A DNA stretch of 64,000 nucleotides from Muricea muricata (taxonomy: Eukaryota > Cnidaria > Anthozoa > Malacalcyonacea > Plexauridae), in assembly GCA_963855995.1 (NCBI GenBank), contig OY979716.1, forward strand, positions 30,392,421 through 30,456,420, written 5' to 3'. Of the stretch, positions 21,621 to 31,053 are shown piece after piece; positions within the stretch are counted from its first letter, which is position 1; each line of letters begins with the position of its first letter. Both the position numbers and the translations under genes were made by a program. The notes beneath the pieces are model-generated. The model did no database searches. It worked only from the letters and a program-made list of their open reading frames with translations, and was not told the origin of the DNA.

Positions 21621-22614
21621 ATGGAGGTTATTGTGGACGAGTTGCGAAAAAACTATGTTAACATCGATATAACGATATTATCCCAACACATTCATCACGT
21701 GCTTGACGTTCACAAGGACATGTACAACGAGATGGCAGATCGTTTGAATTCAGATGAATTGTTGAATGTTTTTAACGAAATGAACGTAAACAGTGTTGGT
21801 CGTGTCGTGGCTTTACCAAATGAATATTTCCAAAGAAGATGCGATACGTGAAGTCGTTCATTTAGTGGTGCCTGTTTTAAGAGACACACTGCAACAGGGA
21901 CCGCGGAGCAATTTTTGGATTGAGGGGGCCGAATGCTTAGCTTCCCAGGGGCGGGGAGGGGGCTGCGAGCAGGGCCGCCGAGACAATGTGTGGGGCCCGG
22001 GGCAAAAATTTTGAGTGGGGCCTTATGACGTCACCACGTAAAACGTTCATGTCATTTTACCACAGACTTTAAAGTGCATCCAGTTTTTCAAGCACCGTTC
22101 CCTGTACAATTTATATACCTGCTTCACTTCTTCGTTTTGGGGGCCCTCCATTGGTTGGGTCCCGGGGCAAATTGCCCCCCTGCCCCCCCTATAGGCGGGC
22201 CTGCAATCGAGTCCCCATTCTTGCTTCGTTCTTTTTCAACTTTTCGGTTTTTCTTCAACTATCTTGCGGTTGCGACGTGTTCATGTTTATTGTTGGGCTT
22301 TTTTTCGTTCTTTATTAGTAAATATTGGAAAAAATATATGTATGTTATTTCGACCCAATCCTTTTGCCTTCTTTTTGCTGGATGTCAGAGTGCGTTTTCC
22401 CAAAATCACAGCCAAAATGTTAATGAGGTGCTCTTGACCTGAGCTGTAACGCTACTTATTAGAAAAACGTCAAGTGGCACTGGTTATAACTAACCGCCAT
22501 TCAATCAGTCACAGGAAAATTATTGGGGGGGGGCAAGGCCCCCGGGCCCTCCCCCTCCTCCGCGGTCCCTGTGCAAGAGTTGAGGGGAGTTTTATACGAA
22601 GAATATGTTCTGGC
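21621..22614 (+). pseudogene. uncharacterised ORF next to virus-like genes, broken
   Basis: Begins MEVIVDELRKN at 21621 and runs about 60 codons in one frame. A frameshift near 21815-21840 moves the reading to a frame that continues to 21894. There it is interrupted by the 677-bp MITE, and after the MITE the same frame resumes and ends at TAG near 22612-22614. The predicted protein is helical, about 100 residues, with no motif I recognise. Its position, size and orientation ahead of the packaging ATPase suggest a small gene of the same adintovirus/Polinton-like element. Inference only. Confidence 0.4.
21895..22571. mobile_element. hAT-like MITE, 677 bp, with a second one nested
   Basis: Perfect 14-bp TIRs CAGGGACCGCGGAG / CTCCGCGGTCCCTG, flanked by TGCAA (21890-21894 and 22572-22576), a 5-bp duplication. 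Inside, 21969-22202 starts CAGGGCCGCC and ends GGCGGGCCTG, looking like a second hAT-like MITE nested in the first. It is C/G-rich against an AT-rich background. Confidence 0.7.
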
Positions 22615-22621
22615 ATAGGAT

Positions 22622-23362
22622 ATGCAGTGTACAAATGGAGCATTTCATAAAATTGCTACCGTAATCACAAGACAAGACAAGACTTTAAAAGGGTGCGAAT
22701 TGGCAATTATGTTATGGAATAAATCGCTTACCAAAACCTGCAATTTTGACACAGCAAAATTTTTGGTAGGGTATTTTTACACCCGCTATAATATAAATAC
22801 AATATTTATTGAGGTTTTAAGAGACATTTCTAAAGTTTTTTTTTAATCACTTACTATGAAAAAGCTGTTGTATATTTGTATTAAAATAGTATTTGAAAAT
22901 GTTCACGGAGTTTGTTTTTCATGTGGTTTTGATAAGCTTTCTGGTGGTTTATCTCGTACGATTTGAATGTTTCGTCGCTTCCCCTGATGCGATACTTGTA
23001 ACTCCTGGGGTTACTGAAACAACCAATGCTAAGAGATTCCAGAGGCTGAGTGGGAGGGTGCGATAAGTTGTGTAGGATGTCCACCAACGCTCAGTTGTTT
23101 TTGTATACGCGGAATAGACCCTCGACAAAATAGCGATAGGGGTCTTTCTGCAATCTCATTAAATGATCCACAAATTCTTGATGAACACCCATGTTTAAGA
23201 TGCCCAAAATGTAGAGGAATTCATGCCAAACCGAAGGGCTGTAGTTAACGGTTCCATGGCGGCCAAACCGTGCATGTCCCATCCTTCCTCATCCGTCATC
23301 ATCAAACAATCCTGTGCGTATATTTTGCAACCGCAGCAAACGTCCCGAGGTTCTTTTACGTC
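22622..23362. other. region without an assignable gene
   Basis: A plus frame at 22622-22846 (NFDTAKFLVGYFY) and minus frames over 23416-22881 (DVCCGCKIYAQDC, SVWHEFLYILGIL) are open. I recognise none of them and they change frame repeatedly. They may be decayed virus-like genes lying between 21621 and the ATPase. Confidence 0.3.
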
Positions 23363-23980
23363 ATGGATGTCAGGTTTAAAACGCCTGCGAATTTCTAAAT
23401 TTGCGGACAGACGCAATGCGGGAAATCCTATTTCGTGCGCTACATGTTACGTTATTTACAAGAGCTGTTTTATCCCGTTCCTACGAAAATCATCTACTGC
23501 TATGAAGAGTATCAGAAAGAATTTGACGAATTGCCTCCCAACGTGGAATTGACGGAAGGATTTCCTGATCATTTGAGCGATATGGTTCGCGGGCACGATC
23601 ATTCGCTCATTGTCCTGGACGATTTAATGTCGCAATGTTCCAACGACCAGCGTGTGGCCGACTTATTTACGTGCGGTTCGCATCATCGCGGAATATCCGC
23701 AGTGTACCTGTCGCAAAATTTGTTTCCACCCGGTAAATTATCGCGCACTATCAGTTTGAATTCTCACTACTTTGTGATTTTTCGAAACCCGCGCGATTTG
23801 TTGGGTATTTCAACCTTGACAAAACAAATGTTTCCCGGACGTACCGACTACCTTATGGAATCATTTCGCGACTCCACAAACAGGCCTTATGGGTATTTGG
23901 TGATCCATTGCCAACTCACGCCCGAAAATATGCGGTTGAGAACGAACATATTGCCGGGGAGAGACAGATTGCGTACGTGA
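23363..23980 (+). pseudogene. A32/FtsK-HerA-type packaging ATPase of an adintovirus/Polinton-like element
   Basis: Start placed at ATG 23363. The protein is about 205 codons, short but normal for these ATPases. Walker A is GQTQCGKS near residue 16, followed by FVRYML; Walker B is SLIVLDDLM; then QCSNDQRVADLF, HHRGISAVYLSQN and FRNPRDLLG, all typical of the family. In viruses and Polintons of this group the enzyme pumps DNA into capsids. An in-frame TAA at codon 12 (23396-23398), just before Walker A, breaks the gene; the rest is open to the TGA at 23978. The next gene downstream is the basic core-type ORF at 24038, in the same orientation. This is an old endogenous copy. Confidence 0.75.
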
Positions 23981-24339
23981 AACCTATTTAAACTGCATGC
24001 GCAAAAGGAAACGGTCATTCTCAATTTGTCGAAGGGCATGAAAAGAAGTCTGCCGTATTTGCAGATTTTGGCAGAAGTTAAACCGAAACTACGAAAGATA
24101 TTGATCAAAAACGTTTCCGAAAGCGTTATTACCGGTATTTGCGAGTGTTGTTTCAATACGCTTAAAGGGAAATGGCAACATATTTTTTTTCTTCTTAACT
24201 AAAAAGCTTACCTTGTGAAATGTTTGAAATTATTATAACAACATGATTGCGAGTGCTTGGTCAAACAAATAAAGCGTTTGTTTTTGTGTAAACATCGTGT
24301 TTCATCCGCCATTTTGAAATTACTATTTTATGCAAATTT

Positions 24340-27300
24340 ATGCATCGTGACGTCACAACCTGGGTTTACAGTCAAAACATAGTTTTAGCGCGAAATGCAA
24401 ATTCGTTGTACTGCAAAACGTATTGTCCCGTCTACGGTTGTTCAAGTGATTTTAAAAAGAATAAAGAGAATGCTATTAGTCTTTTTTCATTTCCGAAGCC
24501 GTCAAGTAAAGAGGAAATTAAAAGACGTAAAAATTGGATAGAATTTTGCAGACGTAAAAACTTTGAGCCAACGAAATGTACTTGTTTATGCTTGTTACAT
24601 TTCACTTCCGATGCATATCTTCCATCTCATTCGCCTGACTTCTTGAAATCAATAATTTTTTCTGGAAAAAGAAAGCTAATTCTTAAACCTGACGCTGTAC
24701 CTACGATAAACAAACCAATTGGCAACACTACAAATGATTATGCTCCAGAAACAAAGAAGAAATCGACCGGTATTCTTGCAAGGAAAAAGGTGGGTAAATG
24801 TAAATAAATATTAACAAGCAAAATTAAGGTTCATACGCTTGTCTCACGTTGTTTCATTTTTTCAAGGAAGTAGATAGTTTGATCCTTAAAGCTGGAAGTT
24901 CTGCTGAACAGGCTAGGAGTCAAGAGGATATCAACAAGGCAACCAGAACCGTTGATTGCACCAAGACGTGCCCACTTGAAACGCAAGCCCAAGAAACTTT
25001 GATGACATCAACATGTGTTCAGACCATTCCTACCGAATATTTTGGAAAAAATAAAAGTACCCAGACAAAAGCTGAACTGCAAAAGTACACTCTTGCAACA
25101 AAAGGTACACAGACGTTTGTTACTTGCGATTCCCTTAAAAACGTGTTTACGCCAAAAGCAAAGGGCGTATCAACGTCGACGCAAACTGACTCGAAAGATC
25201 TTGTACAGGAACATGGTAATATCAGTGAATCCGATGAGACGGAATATGACGATGGTGTCGGCAAAGACGACGATCAGATTGACCAAAAAGAAATACATTC
25301 CGATGTGGACGATGCGGACATCGATACGGACATCGATACGGATATCCACGCGGACCTCGATTCGGACGACAACAAAGACGAGAGCTGTGGTGAAGCATTT
25401 TCGCAAACGGGCGAGGAAAGTGATTTTGAATACCTGGATGACAATGAAATATGTGATGAAACAATAACTCTTAACAATAAAAAGTCCATTAAAGATCAGC
25501 TTAAGTTTATAATATGTGAAGAGTCTCTTGTCACCACATTTGGTGCATGTTTAATATGTGGGGGTCACTGCAAAGTTTCTGTAGGAAACGTCGTTGGAAG
25601 TTACTGTAAGATCTATGTATCTTGCACCTCCTCGTCAGAGCACAACTTCTCGTGGTCAACGAGACCGCTTTTGAATCGCCTACCAGCATTAAATCTGCTT
25701 ATGGCGTCCAGTATTCTTAGCACGGGTATGGAATGCAACAAGTTAATGCAATTCCTGGAGTCGCTACACATCCTACATATTAAGAGGCGAGAAATTTCAA
25801 GTGTCCAAAGTGCTTATGTCATTCCAGCTGTTTTTAATGTGTGGAAAACAGAACAACACAAACTACTGGCTGATAGTAAGGGCAAATATATTGATATTGC
25901 ATCTGACATGAGAGTGGACAGTCCTGGGCATAGTGGGCTTCTCGGAGCTGGGAGTACGTTTGATGTTACAAGAAACGTCATTCTTGATACTCAAATAGTG
26001 AAGGTAAGTCTCTAACTTCACAGCCGGAAGACAAAACTAAAACATAAAATAACAATAAATTTATACACAGCTTTTTATGTGCTCTCTTAGTATAAACAAT
26101 TATACATACGTAGTTTCCTACAGAGCACAGAGGTAAACAATTCAAATGGAATGGAATTGGAGTCACTCAAAAGACAACTTCAATACCTTGAAGATTCCAA
26201 TGTTGCTGTGAAGAGTTTAGTCACTGATAGACACTCGCAAGTGTCAGCCTACATGTCCCAAGAGAAACCTCACATCAAACACACTTATGATGTGTGGCAT
26301 TTAGCCAAAGGTACTCATGTTTTTAATGGATTGGTATTTAAGTAGGTAATGGATTGGTAATCGCTAGATAGTACACTTCAAAATAGGGTTTCCGCGAGAC
26401 AAGCCTGGAACCAAAAAATGACTTATAACGGATTTCATTGCCTCGTTCTCTTGAATTTTCGAAATGCGCAAAACATTCATATTGGTTAATTCTGGTATGA
26501 AAACACTTCGAATTTAAAGTTTTTAAAGAACGAGGAACTGATATCTGATACACATAATTTTTTAGTCCACCTGTTCTTGCGCGGGAACCTTATTTTTAAG
26601 TACACTATCTAGCGATACCGTAATATTGGATTTACATGCATTCCTTTTTGCCATCGAGGTGTACTTCACTCCAAAAATCTCGTACACTTTGTTGAAAAAC
26701 CCGGAGTTAGAAAAAATGAGCGAAAGTCCGAGAAATCCAAGAAAATCTGAGCAAATCCTCGAAAGTCCGAAAAAATCCTTGAAAATCTGACAAAAATCCG
26801 AATTAAAATCCGGGAAAAATTAGAAAATTCGATCCATGGAAAAATCAGGGATTTTTGAAAATCAAAAATTCTGTAACACTTTTTTTTAATCAAAATGCCC
26901 TTTGGTTGCCATTCTCTTAATAACAACATGCAGGCAAGCAGACAATGTAAAGCAATGAAAAATAAGCTGATTTATTTTTCAATTTTCATAGGTGAGAAAA
27001 AGAAATTGCTCAAAGCTGCAAAAACAAAGAGATTTCAATCAATACAACCTTGGATTGGGGTACAAGTCTTTTTTTAGTAAATGACTTGCTTACAATGTAG
27101 AAGTTATACTTTAGACTACAAAAGGTATTTCTTATCTCTTAGTCAATCATTAATCACATTTACTGGGTGGCTTCATCAACATCAAATGAAAAAGAGCGTC
27201 GGGAAAAGTGGTTAAGCCTATTTAATCATATAGTGGATATTCACATTCACAAGGAAAACAAAATATTTACAAAATGCACTCATGAAGAAATTGACAGGGC

Positions 27301-28424
27301 TTGGCTTAAATCAGGTAGGGAAATTCCATTCATTCACTTTACAACTGCAGTAACATAATAAAGATTCAGAATGAAAACATTAGTGAAGTGTTCATTTACC
27401 ATGTATACACCAGGTAGGCATACTTGAAAAAGCTCTATTTTTTCTTACTAGGTTCTGCAGCTCACAAGAAGCTTAAGGAGATATTAACCAGACCCAGATT
27501 ACTGACAGCCATTGAAAAGCTATCTGATTACCATCAAACCTCCTCACTAGAGGCAAAACATGCTTTAGACAACCAATTTGCATCAAAGAAAAATTATTAC
27601 CCATACCACTCCTTGATGGCAAGGTGCAACATTTTAATAAAGATAAATTATACTTAGCTGTTAGTAGTTTGTGTAATAATAGCTTTGCTGCTGTCCATTT
27701 AGTATTAAGAGAGTAATATTAGAGAGCAATATTTTGTTTCATTTATGCAAATGATGCAGTGTACTAAATTGATATCCTTATATATGTATATCAGCTAAAG
27801 TGTAATTAAATACTATTTTATTATTTCTAGATTGTTTTGCTCAAACCTGCACTTTAATGAAAATGCACAAAGAAAACAGGCCAAGACCAAAGCAGGTGAT
27901 GACCGATGGGTGGTTATATACCCAAAGGCACACAATGGGGAAAAAGCAATTGCCAGAAAAATTAAAGAAGATCCAACATGCAGTAAGTTTCCACTCTAAT
28001 ATTTGTCTGCCCTATTACCTTGAAATTATCATACATGTAAAATATTTTCCACGATAGATAGTTATATTAGGCGTAACATTGCTAAAATTTAGATTGCATT
28101 GAAGCAATTCAGACTGAAGCTCTTAACCTGAGAAAACAGCACCCAACCCTGAAAAAAGCTGAGGAGCATGCAAGAAAGACCCTGCCTAAAGAGCCAGAAT
28201 CACTTGTTAGAAAGTATCTTGGTGGTAGCCAGCCAGAACCTAAGGAATTAATAATTGCTCGGCGATATAGCAGGTTTACAAAACCAGCTTATGCAAATGA
28301 GAATGATGGCTCTACCTGTAAATGCTCTGGTAAATGTGCAACAGTTAGATGCTCTTGTAGGTTTGTTGCTAAGTACTGCACACCAGACTGCAAATGTAAA
28401 ATAGACAAGTGGGAAAATAAATAA
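24340..28424 (+). CDS. Kolobok transposase with N-terminal THAP domain
   Basis: Exons by splice signals: 24340-24789, 24867-26003, 26124-26310, about 26990-27057, about 27143-27314, about 27453-27621, about 27831-27980, and about 28093 to the TAA ending at 28424. The THAP zinc domain is in exon 1 (CPVYGCSSDF, RRKNWIEFC, CLCLLHF, LKPDAVPTI), a DNA-binding module. Exon 2 holds an acidic, DID-repeat linker and several TQT motifs. The DDE core follows: IASDMRVDSPGHSG (first D), SLVTDRHSQV (second D), DVWHLAK, INHIYWVASS, and SSLEAKHALDNQF (Glu). The tail is a Cys cluster (CKCSGKC, CSCRF, CTPDCKCK). About 850 residues and no interruptions. Expected to cut and paste at TTAA in the nucleus. Start at 24340 is the first in-frame ATG before the THAP domain. 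Confidence 0.82.
26357..26617. mobile_element. MITE in a Kolobok intron
   Basis: Left ATCGCTAGATAGTACACTT...AAAATAGGGTTTCCGCG; right, its reverse complement with few mismatches, ends ACTATCTAGCGAT. About 260 bp with no coding capacity. It lies in the intron between the SLVTD and WIG exons of the transposase. The following stretch (26690-26850) has short degenerate repeats of AATCCGAAAAAATC type. Confidence 0.6.
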
Positions 28425-28749
28425 AATTTGTATGAATATCATATGATAAACACTTTATGAGACAAGAAAGTTTGTAATAGTCTAAATGTCAATAAAGATC
28501 TAAATTTTATAAAATGTACTTTTAATGAATGTTAAGTCAACCAATTTATATTGGTAATACTTGTAACATACGTACAGAGAAGTAACTTATGATTTTGGCA
28601 ATGCAACTTTATATATATTGTTGTGATTGCGATGTACTACAAACGTTCCAGTCTATGGAGTATTGTTGATCAGACAATTAGTACTAATGCTTCTGTTAAT
28701 AATACTTTTGTAAAATATATGTACATATAAACGATTAATATTATAATAT

Positions 28750-29349
28750 TTATTTTGCAAACTTAAAATGTGTATACAAACCGCTTGGAGAGGTAAATTG
28801 ATTTCTGATGCTGGTGTACACACAAGAAGGAAAAACTCTGCGACACTTTTTGCCTAAAATAGCAAAAACCCATCTGGAACACCTTCGATAGGAAACCAAA
28901 CGATACAACTTATGCGTTTGCTCTAATTCGTCATCGCCAACTGGCCAATTTTGTTCCAAATATTGCGACACATCAATGGCAAGAACGTCCTTCGACAACA
29001 TATTTTGAATGAACGACGACAAGCTTGTTATGCACTCCAGTCCTTGATTTTGTGCACCAGTTAGGAGGTCGTCATATTCGTCATATTCTAGGGCCTTTTC
29101 ATGGCAACAAAAGCTTTCGATTGTTTTGTTCATGATGGAACATTTTCCGTATTTGCACCATTGTAGAGATGATTGGCGCCAAGCATTTGCAGCCTCAAAT
29201 TCCTCATCAAAAGATTCATCATCAGATGAGGTGGAATTCTCTGACGAGTCATCACTGAGTCCCTGTGGTTCATCTTCTCTGCTGGGTTCGAACATGTATG
29301 GTTGAATACACTCATTTTCACTATTCAAATTGTCTTTCGAAGTTGCCAT
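28750..29349 (-). CDS. P2X7 C-terminal-domain-like accessory protein of Kolobok
   Basis: 199 intact codons. An acidic N-terminal third (DSSENSTSSDDESFDEEFE) is followed by QWCKYGKCSIMNKTIESFCC, a helical region ending LEQNWPVGDDELEQTH, then YRRCSRWVFAILGKKCRRV, FPSCVYTSIRNQF and a short tail. The CxxxxC...CC and PSCV patterns match the zinc-binding cytoplasmic domain of P2X7, without any channel part. Start ATG 29349 gives the acidic start seen also in the gene at 1664. It is convergent with the transposase, 325 bp between stops, inside the same TIRs. Known role: in P2X7 the domain binds zinc and nucleotide; role here unknown. Confidence 0.7.
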   Translation of the reverse strand: MATSKDNLNSENECIQPYMFEPSREDEPQGLSDDSSENSTSSDDESFDEEFEAANAWRQSSLQWCKYGKCSIMNKTIESFCCHEKALEYDEYDDLLTGAQNQGLECITSLSSFIQNMLSKDVLAIDVSQYLEQNWPVGDDELEQTHKLYRLVSYRRCSRWVFAILGKKCRRVFPSCVYTSIRNQFTSPSGLYTHFKFAK

Positions 29350-29879
29350 ACTTGATTCAGAAATTTGCTAGTGCAGCCACACTCAAAACAACCCAAGTTG
29401 TGACGTCACTACTCCATTGCATAATAAATTTAATTATCTCGAAATATCATTCAAGATGGCGGAAAAACGTTTAAAGTTGTCAAAAAAAAATGTATTTGCT
29501 CGTGAACATTAACACATGATGCTGTAAGTTTATAGTTTAAAAGTACTTTGGGATACGTTCTTTCAATTAAGGGGAAAAAAAAATATGTTGCCATTTCCCT
29601 TTAAAGGGGTTATTCCATTAACATCGCGTCGGAAGCGTCGCTTGGCGCCGTACAAGACACAAGTTCGTGCGTTGGCAAACAGGAAAGTTTCTCGAAAACG
29701 TAAAAAGACCTATTTGACGCAAAGAGGCAGAGTCCTTCTACCATTTGTTTTACCGGCCGCTGTGGGCGCGCTGGGAAGCTTGTTTTAGGCATGAAACATA
29801 TGAAGTGATATTCCCTTCAAAATTAAACTACGAATTTTGTGCTAGAACATTGTATTTTGATACAAGAATTTTCTGTGAG

Positions 29880-30020
29880 AATGCTGTATTATGCAACACT
29901 GTATTATGCAAGCCTGTATTATGAAACACTGTATTATGCAACACTGTATTATGGAACACTGTATTATGCAACACTGCATTGTGAAACACTGTATTATGAA
30001 ACACTGTATTATGAAACACG
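29880..30020. repeat. 15-bp minisatellite before an IS3EU-like gene
   Basis: About nine copies of TATTATGCAACACTG / TATTATGAAACACTG. It ends about 45 bp before the ATGGCGGA start of the IS3EU-like integrase at 30063. The layout (minisatellite, short leader, ATGGCGGA) copies that of the TIRs at 12206 and 20753, with a different repeat unit. Confidence 0.75.
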
Positions 30021-30062
30021 CGACGCGCGGGACAACACCACGTGGTATTTTGCGCGGCAAAG

Positions 30063-30848
30063 ATGGCGGATCACTGAATAAACCAAATAATTAACCTTCT
30101 TTACCAATCGATAGCAGGTTTAATACGTCAACTGGAAACGTGCAATGGCGATTCAGACTCTCTCGATGCTATAGCGTATAGAATTGACTGGCTTTATGGA
30201 TGTGCTTTACGGTATTCTGCTGTGTTTCCAGGTTTAGTAAGTGAACAAGTGGTTGAACTTTTCCGTGCTGCCAAGGATAGCTTGTCAACAATATTGAATG
30301 GTGCAGAAGACACGTCGTTTCACCTGGAACAGTTGGTAACTGGGGAATGCGGACGTCCTAAATTAAATATTACCAGAGAGCAACTTCAATTTCTATTAGA
30401 AAGAGCTTTCTCGGTCCCTGACATAGTACGAATTATTGGTGTTAGCGTGAGTACCATTGAAAGACGCTTGCACGAGTTTCATATACCAGCATGGTCGTTT
30501 TATTCCTATATCGACGATGAAACTCTTGACAGAACAATTATAGACATATCAAGAAGTTTTCCTTCAGCTGGATATCACAGGATGACCGGCTTTTTGCTCA
30601 GCCGAGGTATCAAAGTACAACAAGAGAGAATTAGAGGTTCAATGTGGAGAGTTGACCCAGAAGGTGTACTGATTTGTTCGCTAGAATTATCTACAGTGAA
30701 TCAGAGAAGGTACCAAGTTTATGTACCGTTTGCTTTATGGCACATCGATGGCAATCACAAGCTCATTCAGTACGTAGAGGTAGAAATGATTTACTTTATA
30801 TTATTTAGATCAATAATATATAATTTATATCGTTTAGATACAATATAG
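30063..30848 (+). pseudogene. IS3EU-like integrase, first exon only, second copy
   Basis: Starts ATGGCGGATCAC at 30063 with an immediate in-frame TGA (codon 5). The frame is then open: IDWLYGCALRY, ECGRPKLNITREQLQFLLE, VRIIGVSVSTIERRLHEF, GYHRMTGFLLS, QQERIRGSMWRVDPEG, and FALWHIDGNHKL with the first catalytic Asp. The splice donor after this (near 30768, CA|GTACGT) is intact, unlike in the copy at 19575. Exons 2 and 3 (second Asp, Glu) are not found downstream; a CACTA-like gene follows instead. Sequence similarity to the 20259 gene is clear but not close, so these are two distinct lineages. Confidence 0.72.
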
Positions 30849-31053
30849 AAACTAAATATTGAGGTCATATGCTAAAATTGCCATACTGTAAAATAAATTA
30901 TAGGAAGCATTTTGTTGAGTAGATGCTACCCTAAAATGCTATGATAACTTTAGCTGCAATATTCTTTTTGAAAAGGGGGGGGGGCTTGTTAGAGAGAAAG
31001 GGCCAAATGTAGAGAATACGGTATATTAACTTATGTTTGGTGCAAATTTACAG

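Larger units (their letters stand above)
24166..29600 (+). mobile_element. apparently intact Kolobok transposon, 5435 bp
   Basis: Perfect 17-bp TIRs AGGGAAATGGCAACATA (24166-24182) and the reverse complement (29584-29600), flanked by TTAA at 24162-24165 and 29601-29604. TTAA duplication is the Kolobok hallmark. It carries a THAP-domain transposase on + (24340-28424) and a P2X7-C-like gene on - (29349-28750), converging. I find no stop or frameshift in either gene. A MITE sits in one intron. The perfect ends and open genes suggest recent insertion and possibly activity. Confidence 0.88.
24038..29788 (+). pseudogene. basic core-protein-like ORF of the virus-like element, split by a Kolobok
   Basis: Two pieces, 24038-24165 and 29605-29788, flank the Kolobok transposon and lie in the same frame; together they total 312 bases, exactly 104 codons with the stop. 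The first piece starts MKRSLPYLQILAEV and ends in a Cys-containing stretch. The second is very Lys/Arg-rich and ends with a hydrophobic Gly/Ala/Leu tail (VLPAAVGALGSLF). A basic protein with a hydrophobic tail directly after the packaging ATPase is what I know from adintovirus genomes, where it resembles adenovirus core proteins. The break is a clean TTAA insertion, so the gene was open when the Kolobok arrived. Confidence 0.65.

Noticed and set aside
23363-24165. Packaging ATPase as sign of viral or bacterial contamination
   Set aside because: It carries a stop and is flanked by, and interrupted with, host-type transposons, so it is an endogenous copy.
25019-25489. Multiple antisense and shifted frames over the acidic linker
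   Set aside because: They are shadows of the GAY-rich acidic codons of the transposase exon, which has splice signals and family motifs.
24166-29600. The Kolobok P2X7-C-like gene as a P2X receptor channel
   Set aside because: No transmembrane segments or extracellular Cys-rich ectodomain; only the cytoplasmic zinc domain is present.
29828-30094. Several overlapping open frames on both strands with HNTVF or CIIQ repeats
   Set aside because: They are translations of the 15-bp minisatellite and have no independent support.
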